NCBI GenBank assembly: GCA_963923955.1
Contig: OZ000552.1
Span: 62,001-126,000, forward strand
Direction: 5' to 3'
DNA from: G963923955 sp963923955
GTDB lineage: Bacteria; Pseudomonadota; Gammaproteobacteria; Eutrophobiales; Eutrophobiaceae
Length of the DNA: 64,000 nucleotides
Below the pieces are notes generated by a model, which was given only the letters and a program-made list of their open reading frames with translations, did not search any database and was not told where the DNA came from. Of this stretch, positions 1 through 8,606 are shown in pieces. Positions within the stretch are counted from its first letter, which is position 1; every line of letters begins with the position of its first letter. The position numbers were made by a program, and so were the translations under genes.

Positions 1-33
1 CGCCAGAACCGTCGGGTTGAAATTCTCTACTAG
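1..33 (+). CDS. pal: C-terminal end of Pal (OmpA-like lipoprotein), partial
   Basis: The first ten codons read RQNRRVEILY followed by TAG at 31-33. An Asn-Arg-Arg-Val sequence close to the stop is typical of the peptidoglycan-binding OmpA-like domain that ends Pal. The next gene is cpoB, which follows pal in the tol-pal operon of gammaproteobacteria, so context and sequence agree. The rest of the gene lies outside the window. The identification rests on only ten residues plus synteny. Confidence 0.7.
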   Translation, partial: RQNRRVEILY

Positions 34-48
34 GGCGTGATGATGTGT

Positions 49-141
49 AAGGAGCCTTTGAACAAATCCTTCCCGAACTTGTTCAAGAGTAGGCAAAGCG
101 ATTCAATTCCTTGCCATGGTTGAATCAGGTGGCGGCTCCTT
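49..141 (+). other. Nested inverted repeats between pal and cpoB, candidate structured RNA
   Basis: An 8-bp outer stem (AAGGAGCC at 49-56 with GGCTCCTT at 134-141) encloses two inner inverted repeats: TTGAACAA at 58-65 with TTGTTCAA at 79-86, and GATTCAA at 100-106 with TTGAATC at 120-126. A competing pair, GTGGC at 129-133 with GCCAC at 144-148, would be exclusive with the outer stem. The arrangement resembles a three-way junction in the pal-cpoB leader, about 68 bases before the cpoB start. It is not a simple terminator because no T run follows. Function unknown. Confidence 0.45.
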
Positions 142-208
142 GTGCCACAGGCAGCCCTGATGCAATCAAGGCTTTCTTAACTAAAGCTCGTTATGAGGTT
201 TTATAAAG

Positions 209-1210
209 ATGAACAAGAAGAACATTATCGTGCTGAGCGCCTTATGCGCCCTTGTGTCTGCGCCGGCCTATGCCCTCTCCACCAAGGAATCCATCGCGGC
301 GATGGACCAGCGGCTTGGCCGCATCGAACAGCTATTGCAGAGCCAGGGTCTGCTCGATATGTTGCAACAGTTGGAGTCGTTGCAGCAGGAAGTCAGTCAG
401 CTGCGCGGCGAGATCGAAGTGCAGAACTACACGCTGGAGCAGCTCAACAAACGTCAACGGGCGCTTTATACCGATATTGACCAGCGCATCCAGAGTCTGG
501 AGAGCAATCGCTCGCCGAGTGTTATCAATGACGCGGGAGGCGCAGAGCGACCGGCTGAAACCGCGGCGCCGGACAGTCCCCCTTTACAGACTCTCGCCCC
601 GGCCATCGCGAACAGACCGCCTGGTACCGACCGACAGACAGAGAGTCCGCTCGTGGTGGAACTGGTTGATAATGCGCCTGCCGCTGCGACTGCTCCCGCC
701 GCCGCGCTCAGCGCTACGACCGGCGCGGTTGTGGTGGCACCAGATGCGCTCGTCAATGCCGAGCCGGCGGCGGTAGCAGAAACACAAGCGAGGATTGAGT
801 CCAACCCCACACAGGCCCGCGCCGACTATCAACGGGCCTTTCGGCTTCTGAAACAGTCTCGTTATGATCAGGCTATTAAAGCCTTTAACGAGTTTCTGGC
901 CGCGCACCCGGATAGCGATTATGCCGATAATGCGCAGTACTGGCTGGGCGAGGCCTTTTATGTGACGCGTCAATTTGAACAGGCGCTAGGCGAATACAAC
1001 AAGTTGGTGGCAGGCTACCCGGATAGCCAGAAACTCACTCATGCCCTGTTGAAAATCGGCTACAGCCGCCACGAGCTGGGGCAGACTGAGGCCGCCGTCG
1101 CCCTGCTTGAAGAGCTACAACAAAAATACCCCGATACAACGGCCGCGCGGCTGGCCGCCTCCCGCCTGCAAAAGATCCGCGCTGCGCAACCGGGCGGTGC
1201 GGTGAACTAG
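209..1210 (+). CDS. cpoB: Cell division coordinator CpoB (YbgF-like, Tol-Pal associated)
   Basis: 333 residues. A signal peptide (about residues 1-22, ending AYA) is followed by a Gln/Leu-rich coiled coil (about 25-100) that in CpoB forms the trimer, a low-complexity Ala/Pro linker (about 105-200), and TPR repeats from about residue 203 ([19 protein letters not shown], then a second and third unit) to the end. In E. coli CpoB links the Tol-Pal machine with PBP1B in the periplasm during septation. The gene follows the end of pal, as in tol-pal operons. The linker is longer than in E. coli CpoB (about 263 residues). Confidence 0.9.
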   Translation: MNKKNIIVLSALCALVSAPAYALSTKESIAAMDQRLGRIEQLLQSQGLLDMLQQLESLQQEVSQLRGEIEVQNYTLEQLNKRQRALYTDIDQRIQSLESNRSPSVINDAGGAERPAETAAPDSPPLQTLAPAIANRPPGTDRQTESPLVVELVDNAPAAATAPAAALSATTGAVVVAPDALVNAEPAAVAETQARIESNPTQARADYQRAFRLLKQSRYDQAIKAFNEFLAAHPDSDYADNAQYWLGEAFYVTRQFEQALGEYNKLVAGYPDSQKLTHALLKIGYSRHELGQTEAAVALLEELQQKYPDTTAARLAASRLQKIRAAQPGGAVN

Positions 1211-1220
1211 GCGCGGCGCG

Positions 1221-1913
1221 GTGTCTGAGGCGCCGAAGGCCGTGGTCTTGCTCTCCGGCGGCCTGGATTCAGCCACCACATTGGCGATTGCCAAGGCGCA
1301 GGGCTATGCGGCTCACGCATTGAGCTTTGATTATGGGCAACGGCACTTAGCCGAGCTTGATGCGGCGATAAAAATCGCCACGGCCATCGGCGCAAAAGCA
1401 CACAAGATATTCACTATCGATCTCACCCAGATCGGCGGCTCGGCCTTGACGGATGAGTCTATCGCCGTGCCGGAAAAAGAAGCGCCGGGCATTCCGCTTA
1501 CCTATGTCCCGGCCCGCAATACTATCTTTCTCTCCCTGGCGCTGGCCTATGCGGAAGTCATCAAGGCAAGAGATATTTTCATCGGCGTCAATGCCATTGA
1601 CTATTCCGGTTATCCCGATTGCCGTCCCGAGTACATCGAATCCTTTGCACAGACCGCCCGGCTCGCCACCAAGGCCGGGGTGGAAGGGGCGCACATCAAG
1701 ATACATACCCCGCTGATTGAACGCAGCAAGGCGGCGATCATCAAGGAAGGCGCAGAATTAGGCGTGGATTATGCCTTGACGATTTCCTGCTACCAGGCCG
1801 ATGAAAAGGGCCGCGCCTGCGGTGTGTGTGATTCTTGTCGCTTGCGCAAGGCGGGTTTTGCAGCGGCACAACTCCTGGATCCAACGCCTTATCAACATCA
1901 GGGGAAAACATGA
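1221..1913 (+). CDS. queC: 7-cyano-7-deazaguanine synthase QueC
   Basis: 230 residues starting at GTG. The PP-loop [12 protein letters not shown] near the N-terminus binds ATP, and the C-terminal pattern C-x8-C-x2-C-x2-C ([17 protein letters not shown]) is the QueC zinc site. The enzyme turns 7-carboxy-7-deazaguanine into preQ0 for queuosine in tRNA. It begins 10 bases after cpoB. In many relatives queE sits between cpoB and queC; it is not here, so the QueE step must be encoded elsewhere. Confidence 0.95.
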   Translation: MSEAPKAVVLLSGGLDSATTLAIAKAQGYAAHALSFDYGQRHLAELDAAIKIATAIGAKAHKIFTIDLTQIGGSALTDESIAVPEKEAPGIPLTYVPARNTIFLSLALAYAEVIKARDIFIGVNAIDYSGYPDCRPEYIESFAQTARLATKAGVEGAHIKIHTPLIERSKAAIIKEGAELGVDYALTISCYQADEKGRACGVCDSCRLRKAGFAAAQLLDPTPYQHQGKT

Positions 1914-1947
1914 ACATGCGGCAGGTGCAGTTACTGGAAAGAGCATT

Positions 1948-2619
1948 TCAGGATTCTCTTGCATTCAGCAAGGCATCAAGCTGATGCAGGCGTTCAGGTG
2001 TGCCGATGTCCATCCAGCGGCCGGGATAGTGTTCGCCGCTGATCTGCGCCTTGTCGATGGCGGCGCGCAGTAAGGGCGCCAGCGGGAAGCTGGCCGCTTT
2101 CAGCTCGGCAAATAGTTCGGGACGAAAGACGGCGATGCCGCTGTAGGTCAAGCGCTCATCAGCGGCGTTAAGAACCAGGCCGTCTTGCAGGGTAAAATCC
2201 CCCTGCCGATGGTGCGGCGGGTTATCGACCAGCACAAGATGGCCCAGGCCATGCAGGCGCTTTGGAACCTTAGCCAGCGCATAGTCGGTCCAGATATCGC
2301 CGTTGATGACCAGAAAGGGCTCTTTGCCCAGCAGCGCCAAGGCGCGCTTGATCCCGCCCGCCGTCTCCAGCGGCGCATCGCCTTCTGCGGAGTATGCAAT
2401 ATGCAGCCCATAGGCGCGGCCATCGGCAAAATAATCCTCGATCTGCCGGCCAAGCCGCCCGTGGTTGATCACGATGTCCTCAAAGCCGGCCCGGGCCAGG
2501 GCCGCAAGATGATAGTGCAGGAGCGGCTTGCCCGCGGCCTTGAGCAGCGGCTTGGGGCTTGTGTCAGTCAGGGGTCGCATGCGCTCACCGCCGCCGGCCG
2601 CCAAGATCATTGCCCGCAT
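1948..2619 (-). CDS. murU: Sugar-phosphate nucleotidylyltransferase, MurU-like
   Basis: 223 residues. The N-terminus carries the nucleotidyltransferase signature LAAGGGERMRPLTDTSPKPLL, and VINGDIW supplies the metal-binding aspartate. Length and sequence (GRWMDIGTPERL near the end) fit N-acetylmuramate-1-phosphate uridylyltransferase, which salvages MurNAc for peptidoglycan in Pseudomonas and relatives. The usual partner amgK is not next to it. A mannose-1-phosphate guanylyltransferase-like role cannot be excluded from sequence alone. It is convergent with queC. Confidence 0.8.
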   Translation of the reverse strand: MRAMILAAGGGERMRPLTDTSPKPLLKAAGKPLLHYHLAALARAGFEDIVINHGRLGRQIEDYFADGRAYGLHIAYSAEGDAPLETAGGIKRALALLGKEPFLVINGDIWTDYALAKVPKRLHGLGHLVLVDNPPHHRQGDFTLQDGLVLNAADERLTYSGIAVFRPELFAELKAASFPLAPLLRAAIDKAQISGEHYPGRWMDIGTPERLHQLDALLNARES

Positions 2620-2649
2620 GGTTTAAGATAAAGTCCGTTGTTGAGAGCT

Positions 2650-2839
2650 AAGGAAGCTGATTTAAGTCAGAGTTTCCCTTGGTACATGGATGTACCACCA
2701 TTTTCAATTACCGCCTAAGTAATTGAAAATGTCAGACAAACAAAAATCACAATTTTTTGTCGTGCTCTGATAATTCATGAATGAATTATTCAAGAGCTTC
2801 TTTGAAGATACGCTACCAACTTGTGGCAAGCGATGCCAC
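2650..2839. other. Multi-hairpin intergenic element (candidate structured RNA or palindromic repeat)
   Basis: The 345-bp gap between the divergent genes murU and the antiporter holds many complementary segments. Outer pair: AAGGAAGCT (2650-2658) with AGCTTCTTT (2795-2803). Second pair: TCAGAG (2667-2672) with CTCTGA (2765-2770). Inside: GGTACA (2681-2686) with TGTACC (2691-2696), loop TGGA; a 12-bp stem 2700-2711 with 2719-2730; GACAAA (2735-2740) with TTTGTC (2756-2761). Also ATAATTCA (2770-2777) with TGAATTAT (2782-2789), loop TGAA, and GTGGCA (2823-2828) with TGCCAC (2834-2839). The segment is much more AT-rich than its neighbours. No open reading frame of note. Function unknown. Confidence 0.55.
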
Positions 2840-2964
2840 TTAAATTCCGGCCCTATCTTGACCGCAATAAATTTTCATGCACACCGTTGATCTGGCATTA
2901 TCCAGCGCCGGTTAAGACATAATCCAGCCCTTAAAAAAACAACCATGACAAGCCCTGTAATCAC

Positions 2965-3933
2965 ATGCTGAGCGCCGACATTCTGTTTATTCTGGGCGGC
3001 CTTGCCCTGTTGGTCTATGGCGCGGATCGTTTTGTTGATGGTGCCGCCAGCACGGCGCGCGGGCTTGGCGTGGCACCGCTCATCATCGGCCTGACCATCG
3101 TCGGCATTGCCACTTCTGCGCCGGAGGTATTGGTCGGCAGCGTCGCCGCGTTGGACGGCAAGACCAACATCGCCATTGGCAATGCGATCGGCTCCAACAT
3201 CGCCAACATCGGCCTCGTCCTGGGTGGCACCGCCCTGCTCTGCCCGCTCGTTGTCGGCTCCAAAACCCTGCGCCGCGAATACCTGATCATGGCCGCCGCC
3301 ACGCTGATCGCCCTGGCCGTGTTGCTCGATCAAAGGCTCAGTCGTGTTGACGGGATGATTCTGCTGGGCAGCCTATGCGCCATCCTGTGCTGGGTGGTGA
3401 TGATTGCCAGACAAGCCCCGGCAAGCGATCCCCTGGCGGGTGAGTTTGAGCAGGAGTTGCCGCCGGTGTATCCGCTGGGCCGCTCGCTGTTGCTGATGCT
3501 CTTCGGCCTGGTCTTATTGTTAGCCGGTGCGGAGCTGCTGGTGCGCGGCGCGGTGAGTATTGCACGGCTCTTAGGCATTAGCGACCTGGTCATCGGCCTG
3601 AGCATTATCGCGGTCGGCACCAGCCTGCCGGAGCTGGCGGCTTCCATTGCCAGCGTGATAAAAAATGAAGCGGATCTTGCCATCGGCAACGTCATCGGCT
3701 CAAACATGTTCAACATGCTCATGGTGCTGGGCGTACCGGCGCTCATCCACCCCGACAGCTTCGGCTTGGATGCCCTGCTGCGAGATTTTTCAATCATGAT
3801 CCTGTTATCGCTTATAATGGGCTGGATGGTCTTTATCCACGGCAAGGGGCGCTTTGACCGCATAGAAGGCGGCTTTCTCTTTGCCTGTTTTCTCGGCTAT
3901 CAAGGCTGGTTGTTTTACTCGGCAACGGCATAA
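2965..3933 (+). CDS. yrbG: Calcium/sodium antiporter, YrbG-like (CaCA family)
   Basis: 322 residues with about ten membrane segments. The two inverted alpha-repeats of the CaCA family are visible: GIATSAPEVLVGSVAA with GNAIGSNIANIGLVLG in the N-terminal half, and AVGTSLPELAASIASV with GNVIGSNMFNMLMVLG in the C-terminal half; the glutamates in the SAPE and SLPE motifs are ion ligands. It lies upstream of kdsD and the lpt genes, as yrbG does in E. coli. The ion carried is inferred from the family. Confidence 0.92.
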   Translation: MLSADILFILGGLALLVYGADRFVDGAASTARGLGVAPLIIGLTIVGIATSAPEVLVGSVAALDGKTNIAIGNAIGSNIANIGLVLGGTALLCPLVVGSKTLRREYLIMAAATLIALAVLLDQRLSRVDGMILLGSLCAILCWVVMIARQAPASDPLAGEFEQELPPVYPLGRSLLLMLFGLVLLLAGAELLVRGAVSIARLLGISDLVIGLSIIAVGTSLPELAASIASVIKNEADLAIGNVIGSNMFNMLMVLGVPALIHPDSFGLDALLRDFSIMILLSLIMGWMVFIHGKGRFDRIEGGFLFACFLGYQGWLFYSATA

Positions 3934-3945
3934 TTCGTTTGCGCC

Positions 3946-4947
3946 ATGAAACAAGCAACCGACACCCCCGCGAGCGCTGAGAAAGACCGGCTCATTGCGC
4001 TGGGGCGGGCGGTGATTGAAACCGAAGCCGCCGCCTTGCACGGACTCTTGCAACGCGTGGATGAGAACTTTGCCGCAGCCTGCCTGCACATATTACATTG
4101 CAAGGGCCGCACGGTGGTGATCGGTATGGGTAAGTCCGGCCACATTGCGGGCAAGATCGCCGCCACCATGGCCAGCACCGGCACGCCGGCCTTCTTTGTG
4201 CACCCGGGCGAGGCCAGCCATGGCGACCTGGGCATGATCACCGCCGATGACATCATCATCGCCTTGTCCAACTCCGGCGAGACGGACGAGATCATCACGC
4301 TGCTGCCGGTTATCAAGCGCCTGGGCGTAGTGTTGATCAGCATGACCGGCGGCGTCAACTCGGCGCTGGCGCAGGCTGCCACGGTCAACCTGGACATCAG
4401 TGTCGCCCGTGAGGCCTGCCCACTGGGATTAGCCCCGACCGCCAGCACCACGGCAACGCTGGCGATGGGCGATGCGCTTGCCGTTGCCTTGCTAGAGGCG
4501 CGCGGCTTCAGCGCGGACGACTTTGCCTTATCCCACCCGGGCGGGACCTTGGGCCGGCGATTGTTAGTGCGGGTCGCCGACATCATGCACACAGGGGCTG
4601 CGATCCCGGCGGTTCATGCAGACGCCCTGCTGAGCACGGCCTTGATGGAGATGACGCAAAAGGGGCTGGGGGTTACGGCCATCATTGATGCGGAGAATAA
4701 ATTATTGGGGGTGTTCACGGATGGCGACCTGCGGCGCACCCTGGATGCGGGCGTGGATGTACACAGCACAGACATCGCAGCGGTCATGACGGCCAAGTGC
4801 CGCACCATCAAGGCAGAGGCGCTGGCCGCAGAGGCGCTGCACATGATGGAACAATACAAGATCAATGCCATCCCAATCGTGGATGCGGCGCATACCTTGA
4901 CCGGCATTTTGAACATGCACGACCTGCTGCGGGTTAGGGTGGTGTAG
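3946..4947 (+). CDS. kdsD: D-arabinose 5-phosphate isomerase KdsD
   Basis: 333 residues: a SIS sugar-isomerase domain (about 45-185; GMGKSGH at 60-66, HPGEASHGD at 86-94) followed by two CBS domains (about 205-333). It makes D-arabinose 5-phosphate from ribulose 5-phosphate, the first step toward KDO for LPS. It starts 12 bases after the antiporter and runs into lptC. The KDO-8-phosphate phosphatase gene kdsC usually lies between kdsD and lptC; it is missing here. Confidence 0.95.
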   Translation: MKQATDTPASAEKDRLIALGRAVIETEAAALHGLLQRVDENFAAACLHILHCKGRTVVIGMGKSGHIAGKIAATMASTGTPAFFVHPGEASHGDLGMITADDIIIALSNSGETDEIITLLPVIKRLGVVLISMTGGVNSALAQAATVNLDISVAREACPLGLAPTASTTATLAMGDALAVALLEARGFSADDFALSHPGGTLGRRLLVRVADIMHTGAAIPAVHADALLSTALMEMTQKGLGVTAIIDAENKLLGVFTDGDLRRTLDAGVDVHSTDIAAVMTAKCRTIKAEALAAEALHMMEQYKINAIPIVDAAHTLTGILNMHDLLRVRVV

Positions 4948-4953
4948 TTGATC

Positions 4954-5520
4954 ATGCCGATAAGGATCATCATTATCGTCAGCATGCTGATCGCAAGCCT
5001 GGGCAGCTATTGGATGTTACGCCAAGTGCTCGATACGCCACAGCAGGGGGAGAGGCCGGAGTTTTATGAGCCGGATTATTATCTGGAGGATTTCAGCACC
5101 CTGGCGATGGATGATGAGGGCCGGCCGAAGAGCAGACTGTATGCGGTGTATATGGCACACTATCCGCATAATGATACCGCGGAGTTATTAAAGCCAAGGA
5201 TGGAGCTCTTTCGTGATGATAAAACGCCGCTCTTTGTCCGCGCCGAGAAGGGCTGGGCGACCAATAACAATGAGGTCATCCTCTTGCATGGGAAAGTGCG
5301 GATGTGGGAAGACGATGAACTGGGCGTACGCACCTTGCAGGTGGACACCAGCGCGGCGCGGGTATTGGTAGAAGAAGATTATGCCGAGACCGATCACTAT
5401 ACGACGATCAAGTCCAGGCGCACCACCATCACCGGCACCGGCATGCGCGCCTACTTAAGCGACAAGCGCCTGGAAGTTATCGACCATGAAAAGACGATTA
5501 TTGAACAACCCGAGACTTGA
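4954..5520 (+). CDS. lptC: LPS export system protein LptC
   Basis: About 188 residues: one N-terminal membrane anchor (about 4-20) and a periplasmic beta-jellyroll domain with the family pattern (YEPDYYLEDFSTLAMDDEG; LHGKVRMWEDD). LptC connects the LptBFG extractor in the inner membrane to LptA. The ATG at 4954 is preferred over a TTG at 4948; both sit just after the kdsD stop. The 3' end overlaps lptA by 35 bases, implying coupled translation. Confidence 0.93.
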   Translation: MPIRIIIIVSMLIASLGSYWMLRQVLDTPQQGERPEFYEPDYYLEDFSTLAMDDEGRPKSRLYAVYMAHYPHNDTAELLKPRMELFRDDKTPLFVRAEKGWATNNNEVILLHGKVRMWEDDELGVRTLQVDTSAARVLVEEDYAETDHYTTIKSRRTTITGTGMRAYLSDKRLEVIDHEKTIIEQPET

Positions 5521-6064
5521 ACTGCTGCTGGTGCTGGCCTTATCAAGCCCGGGCGCAAACGCCTTGTCAACGGACAAGGATCAGGACATCGAAATCTACG
5601 CCGATGCCGCCGTGCTGGATGAATCAAACAACATCAGCATCTACACCGGCAAGGTCATCGTCATTCAGGGCAGCATCCGCATGACTGGTGACAAGATGAC
5701 GGTGCATAACGATGATGAGGACGAACTGGAACTGCTCATCATGGAGGGTCGGCCGGCGACATACCGACAGTTGCCCGATGACAGCGAGGTGTATGATGAA
5801 GCCAAGGCGCTGACGATGGAGTACTACGAAGAGAGAAATCTCATCTATCTCATCGGCGAGGCCTGGAGCAAACAGGGTGATGGGGAGGTCAGTGCTACCT
5901 GTATTGAATACGATACCGAGCAGAGCCGGGCGCGGGCCTGGAGCGGCTCGGTCAAATGCGCCGGCCAGGACCTAGAAGCCGATAAAAATGAGCCGGGCGC
6001 GGCCAAAGAGCGGGTTAAGATCATTATTCGCAAGCAAAAGACGGAAGGCACCGGCGCGCAATAA
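5486..6064 (+). CDS. lptA: LPS transport periplasmic protein LptA
   Basis: 192 residues. Signal peptide (about 1-26, ending NALS) then an OstA-like beta-jellyroll ([40 protein letters not shown]) that forms the periplasmic bridge for LPS. The C-terminal tail is basic, as in many LptA proteins. It overlaps the end of lptC and is followed after 34 bases by lptB, giving the standard lptCAB order. Confidence 0.93.
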   Translation: MKRRLLNNPRLELLLVLALSSPGANALSTDKDQDIEIYADAAVLDESNNISIYTGKVIVIQGSIRMTGDKMTVHNDDEDELELLIMEGRPATYRQLPDDSEVYDEAKALTMEYYEERNLIYLIGEAWSKQGDGEVSATCIEYDTEQSRARAWSGSVKCAGQDLEADKNEPGAAKERVKIIIRKQKTEGTGAQ

Positions 6065-6098
6065 ATCAAGATCCATAGCGGCCTCTTATACACTTGCC

Positions 6099-6824
6099 AT
6101 GAGCGTTCTCTCCGTCAGCAATCTATCCAAGCGCTTTCGCAAACGCGCCGTGGTGCAGGACGTCAGCCTCAATGTCCATAGCGGCGAGATCGTCGGCCTG
6201 CTGGGGCCGAACGGCGCCGGCAAGACCACCAGCTTTTACATGATCGTCGGCCTCATTCCCTGCGACAGCGGCAGCATTCTCCTAAATGACGAAGAGATCA
6301 GCATGCTGCCCATGGACAGACGGGCGCGCATGGGATTGGGTTATCTGCCGCAGGAGTCTTCCATCTTTCGCAAATTAACAGTGGAAGACAACATCAAGGC
6401 CATCCTGGAGACCCGGGCAGACCTGACCGAAGAGCAATCCGACACGCGACTGGAAAGCCTGTTACAGGAATTTCACGTCGGTCATCTGCGCGACAACCTG
6501 GGGCTTAGCTTATCCGGCGGCGAGCGGCGGCGGGTGGAGATCGCCCGCGCCCTGGCGACTGAGCCGCGCTTCTTGCTTTTGGACGAGCCCTTCGCCGGCA
6601 TCGACCCGATCTCGGTCAGCGACATACAGCGCATCACCCGCTATCTCGCGCAGATGGGTTTCGGCATCTTGATCACCGATCACAACGTGCGCGAGACTTT
6701 GGGTTCCTGCGATCGCGCCTATATTGTCAATGACGGCCACATCATCAAGGAAGGTACGCCGGAGGAGATCCTGGCGGATGAAAAGGTGCGGGAAGTCTAT
6801 CTGGGCGAGCAGTTTAGATTGTGA
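6099..6824 (+). CDS. lptB: LPS export ABC transporter ATP-binding protein LptB
   Basis: 241 residues, the normal LptB length. Walker A GPNGAGKT at 36-43, signature LSGGERRR, Walker [13 protein letters not shown], and the switch histidine in [10 protein letters not shown] are all present. The ATG at 6099 gives the N-terminus [13 protein letters not shown] typical of LptB; the frame is open further upstream inside lptA but that extension has no family match. lptF and lptG are not in the window. In most relatives rpoN comes next; here an R-M pair and the ccm genes intervene. Confidence 0.95.
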   Translation: MSVLSVSNLSKRFRKRAVVQDVSLNVHSGEIVGLLGPNGAGKTTSFYMIVGLIPCDSGSILLNDEEISMLPMDRRARMGLGYLPQESSIFRKLTVEDNIKAILETRADLTEEQSDTRLESLLQEFHVGHLRDNLGLSLSGGERRRVEIARALATEPRFLLLDEPFAGIDPISVSDIQRITRYLAQMGFGILITDHNVRETLGSCDRAYIVNDGHIIKEGTPEEILADEKVREVYLGEQFRL

Positions 6825-6884
6825 TCTTTTTACGTTCCGGGCTTTGGTGAGCGGCGGTCATCTCAGCCGTGCCTCAGGCACTTC

Positions 6885-7784
6885 TTACAAAAACTTTTCC
6901 GTGTGCCGTAATTTCTCTTCCGCCAACGCCACATAGGCCGCGTTGATTTCATAGCCCACATAGGCGCGCTCCAGTGCCTGCGCGGCTTGCGCCGTCGTGC
7001 CGCTGCCGATGAAGGGATCCAGCACAATATCGCCGATGAAGGAATACAGATTAATCAGGCGCAGCGGCAACGCCAACGGAAAAGGCGCCGGGTGTCCGGC
7101 CTTCTTTGCACTGGCCGCCGAGAAACGCCAGATGCTTTTAGTATGCTCCAGGAAATCATCCCGGCCGATGCTGCTTTTCTGGTGGCTTTCTTTAACGGGC
7201 GGCCGCTTAAAGGCACCTTTGGAAAATACCAAGATATACTCATGCACATCCCGCAATACCGGATTACTCGCCGAGCGCCAGCTGCCCCAGGCACAGGAGC
7301 TACCGGCGCTGGCACCTTTATCCCAGATGATCTCGCCGCGCATCAAAAACCCGCAGTCTTGGGCGATGTTGATGACATAAGAATGTAGCGGAATGTAGGG
7401 CGACCTGCCGAGGTTGGCAATGTTGACACAAGCCCGCCCACCGGCGATCAACACGCGATGGACTTCCGCCATCACGTTGGCCAGCAGGCCCTGATATTCG
7501 GCTAAAGACAAGTCCTCATCGTAGTCCTTGCCCACGTTGTACGGCGGCGAGGTGATCATCAAATGCACCGAGTCATCCGGCAGGTGCTTCATGTTGCGGC
7601 TGTCGTGATGGTGAATGACATTGACCGCATCCGGGCAACACCACGCCGGACCGCCTGCCGTTTTCTCGCCCTCTCGCTCATCGTACAGCTTGCGCTCATA
7701 AAACGGCGATGAGTCATGCCCCTGGCGGGCGGGCGTACCAAAGGCCTGGGTCCTGGTTCTGGCCCGCTTTACAGACTGTCCCAT
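6885..7784 (-). CDS. Type II DNA methyltransferase, beta class (N4-cytosine or N6-adenine)
   Basis: 299 residues. Catalytic motif IV SPPY (79-82) comes before the SAM-binding motif I DPFIGSGTT (256-264), the order of the beta class. An SPPY rather than DPPY motif is common in N4-cytosine enzymes, but N6-adenine activity is not excluded. It overlaps by 16 bases the endonuclease-like gene just upstream, forming a two-gene restriction-modification unit between lptB and the ccm genes. The short basic N-terminus (about 1-45) is outside the conserved fold. Recognition sequence cannot be read from the protein. Confidence 0.85.
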   Translation of the reverse strand: MGQSVKRARTRTQAFGTPARQGHDSSPFYERKLYDEREGEKTAGGPAWCCPDAVNVIHHHDSRNMKHLPDDSVHLMITSPPYNVGKDYDEDLSLAEYQGLLANVMAEVHRVLIAGGRACVNIANLGRSPYIPLHSYVINIAQDCGFLMRGEIIWDKGASAGSSCAWGSWRSASNPVLRDVHEYILVFSKGAFKRPPVKESHQKSSIGRDDFLEHTKSIWRFSAASAKKAGHPAPFPLALPLRLINLYSFIGDIVLDPFIGSGTTAQAAQALERAYVGYEINAAYVALAEEKLRHTEKFL

Positions 7785-8401
7785 AGATCTATCCAGCGGC
7801 CATACAGGGCGCGTTCGGTCAGCAAGGAGGCGTCCCGACGCCAGGTTAGCGGCAGCATCAGCGTGGCCGGATCGGCCTTCAGCCGCCGCATCGCCGGGCC
7901 GGCGAGTTCCACCCCGCGCGGGTTGGTGCTGCGGGCGGGCAGTTTAAGATAAGCAGCGCGCCCGATTTCCTGCAATACATCGTTTTGCGTTTCATGCGAG
8001 ATCAGATAAAAACCGCCGGCCTGCGTCTTCCAGTTGATCTGCACAAAGAGCAGATGGGCAGCCGGGCGAAAATCCCGGGCGAAGGCGTCCACCTTGTCCC
8101 AGTCCACCGTCCAGACCAGCTTGACCCCGGCATCGCCGCTGCCTGTCTTGGTTTTAATAGAAACTGGTGTCTCATTCACCAGCACATCCACGCCGGGCGA
8201 GGTGGACGGGGGAAATGCAACCGCCTCATTGCCAAAGGCATACATAAAAAGCGCGATCAGCACCCTTTCCCTCGCCGTGCCCACTTCCATGCCCAACCGG
8301 TCGCCGCGTTTGTTTTCCAACTCAACAATATTAAACAGCACCGGCAAAACGCGCTGGATCTTCTCGCTATAGGGCGCTTGAAACAGCCGCTCAAACATCA
8401 T
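7769..8401 (-). CDS. Probable type II restriction endonuclease (ThaI-like candidate)
   Basis: 210 residues. It sits directly before and overlaps a DNA methyltransferase gene. A PD-(D/E)xK-like core can be proposed at SPGVDVLVNETPVSIKTKTG (D72, K83), preceded by a conserved-looking helix MEVGTARERVLIALFMYAFG. From memory the sequence resembles the ThaI family, but no search was possible, so the family name is tentative while the nuclease role is well supported by context. It is intact. Two ATG codons start the frame. Confidence 0.65.
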   Translation of the reverse strand: MMFERLFQAPYSEKIQRVLPVLFNIVELENKRGDRLGMEVGTARERVLIALFMYAFGNEAVAFPPSTSPGVDVLVNETPVSIKTKTGSGDAGVKLVWTVDWDKVDAFARDFRPAAHLLFVQINWKTQAGGFYLISHETQNDVLQEIGRAAYLKLPARSTNPRGVELAGPAMRRLKADPATLMLPLTWRRDASLLTERALYGRWIDLWDSL

Positions 8402-8606
8402 TGCCTGGCCGCTTCCGCTTTAGCGCGGGCGGGAAGCTTCGACGCCGTTGGCGCGCTTGCCCGCAGGCCGGCTCTTTGCCGCTAGGATGAATGCCTGCAT
8501 GTTTATCATCATGTTTACCAAGCCCTAATGACTGCCCGATAACTGCCGTGATCGCTCATATCCGATTATCGCGCCCCCGGCCACCTTTGCAAGCACACCA
8601 ATTCCC
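8402..8606. other. Intergenic gap between the endonuclease gene and ccmI
   Basis: About 205 bases upstream of the restriction gene and downstream of ccmI, both on the minus strand. The R-M promoter should lie here. GC-rich stretches with loose inverted similarity (GCGGGC near 8426, GCCCGC near 8460) are present, but no convincing promoter, terminator with a T run, or small gene is seen. Confidence 0.4.

Noticed and set aside
2875..3333. 152-codon minus-strand frame over the antiporter gene
   Set aside because: Its composition is that of a GC-rich antisense shadow and it matches no family; the plus-strand antiporter explains the sequence.
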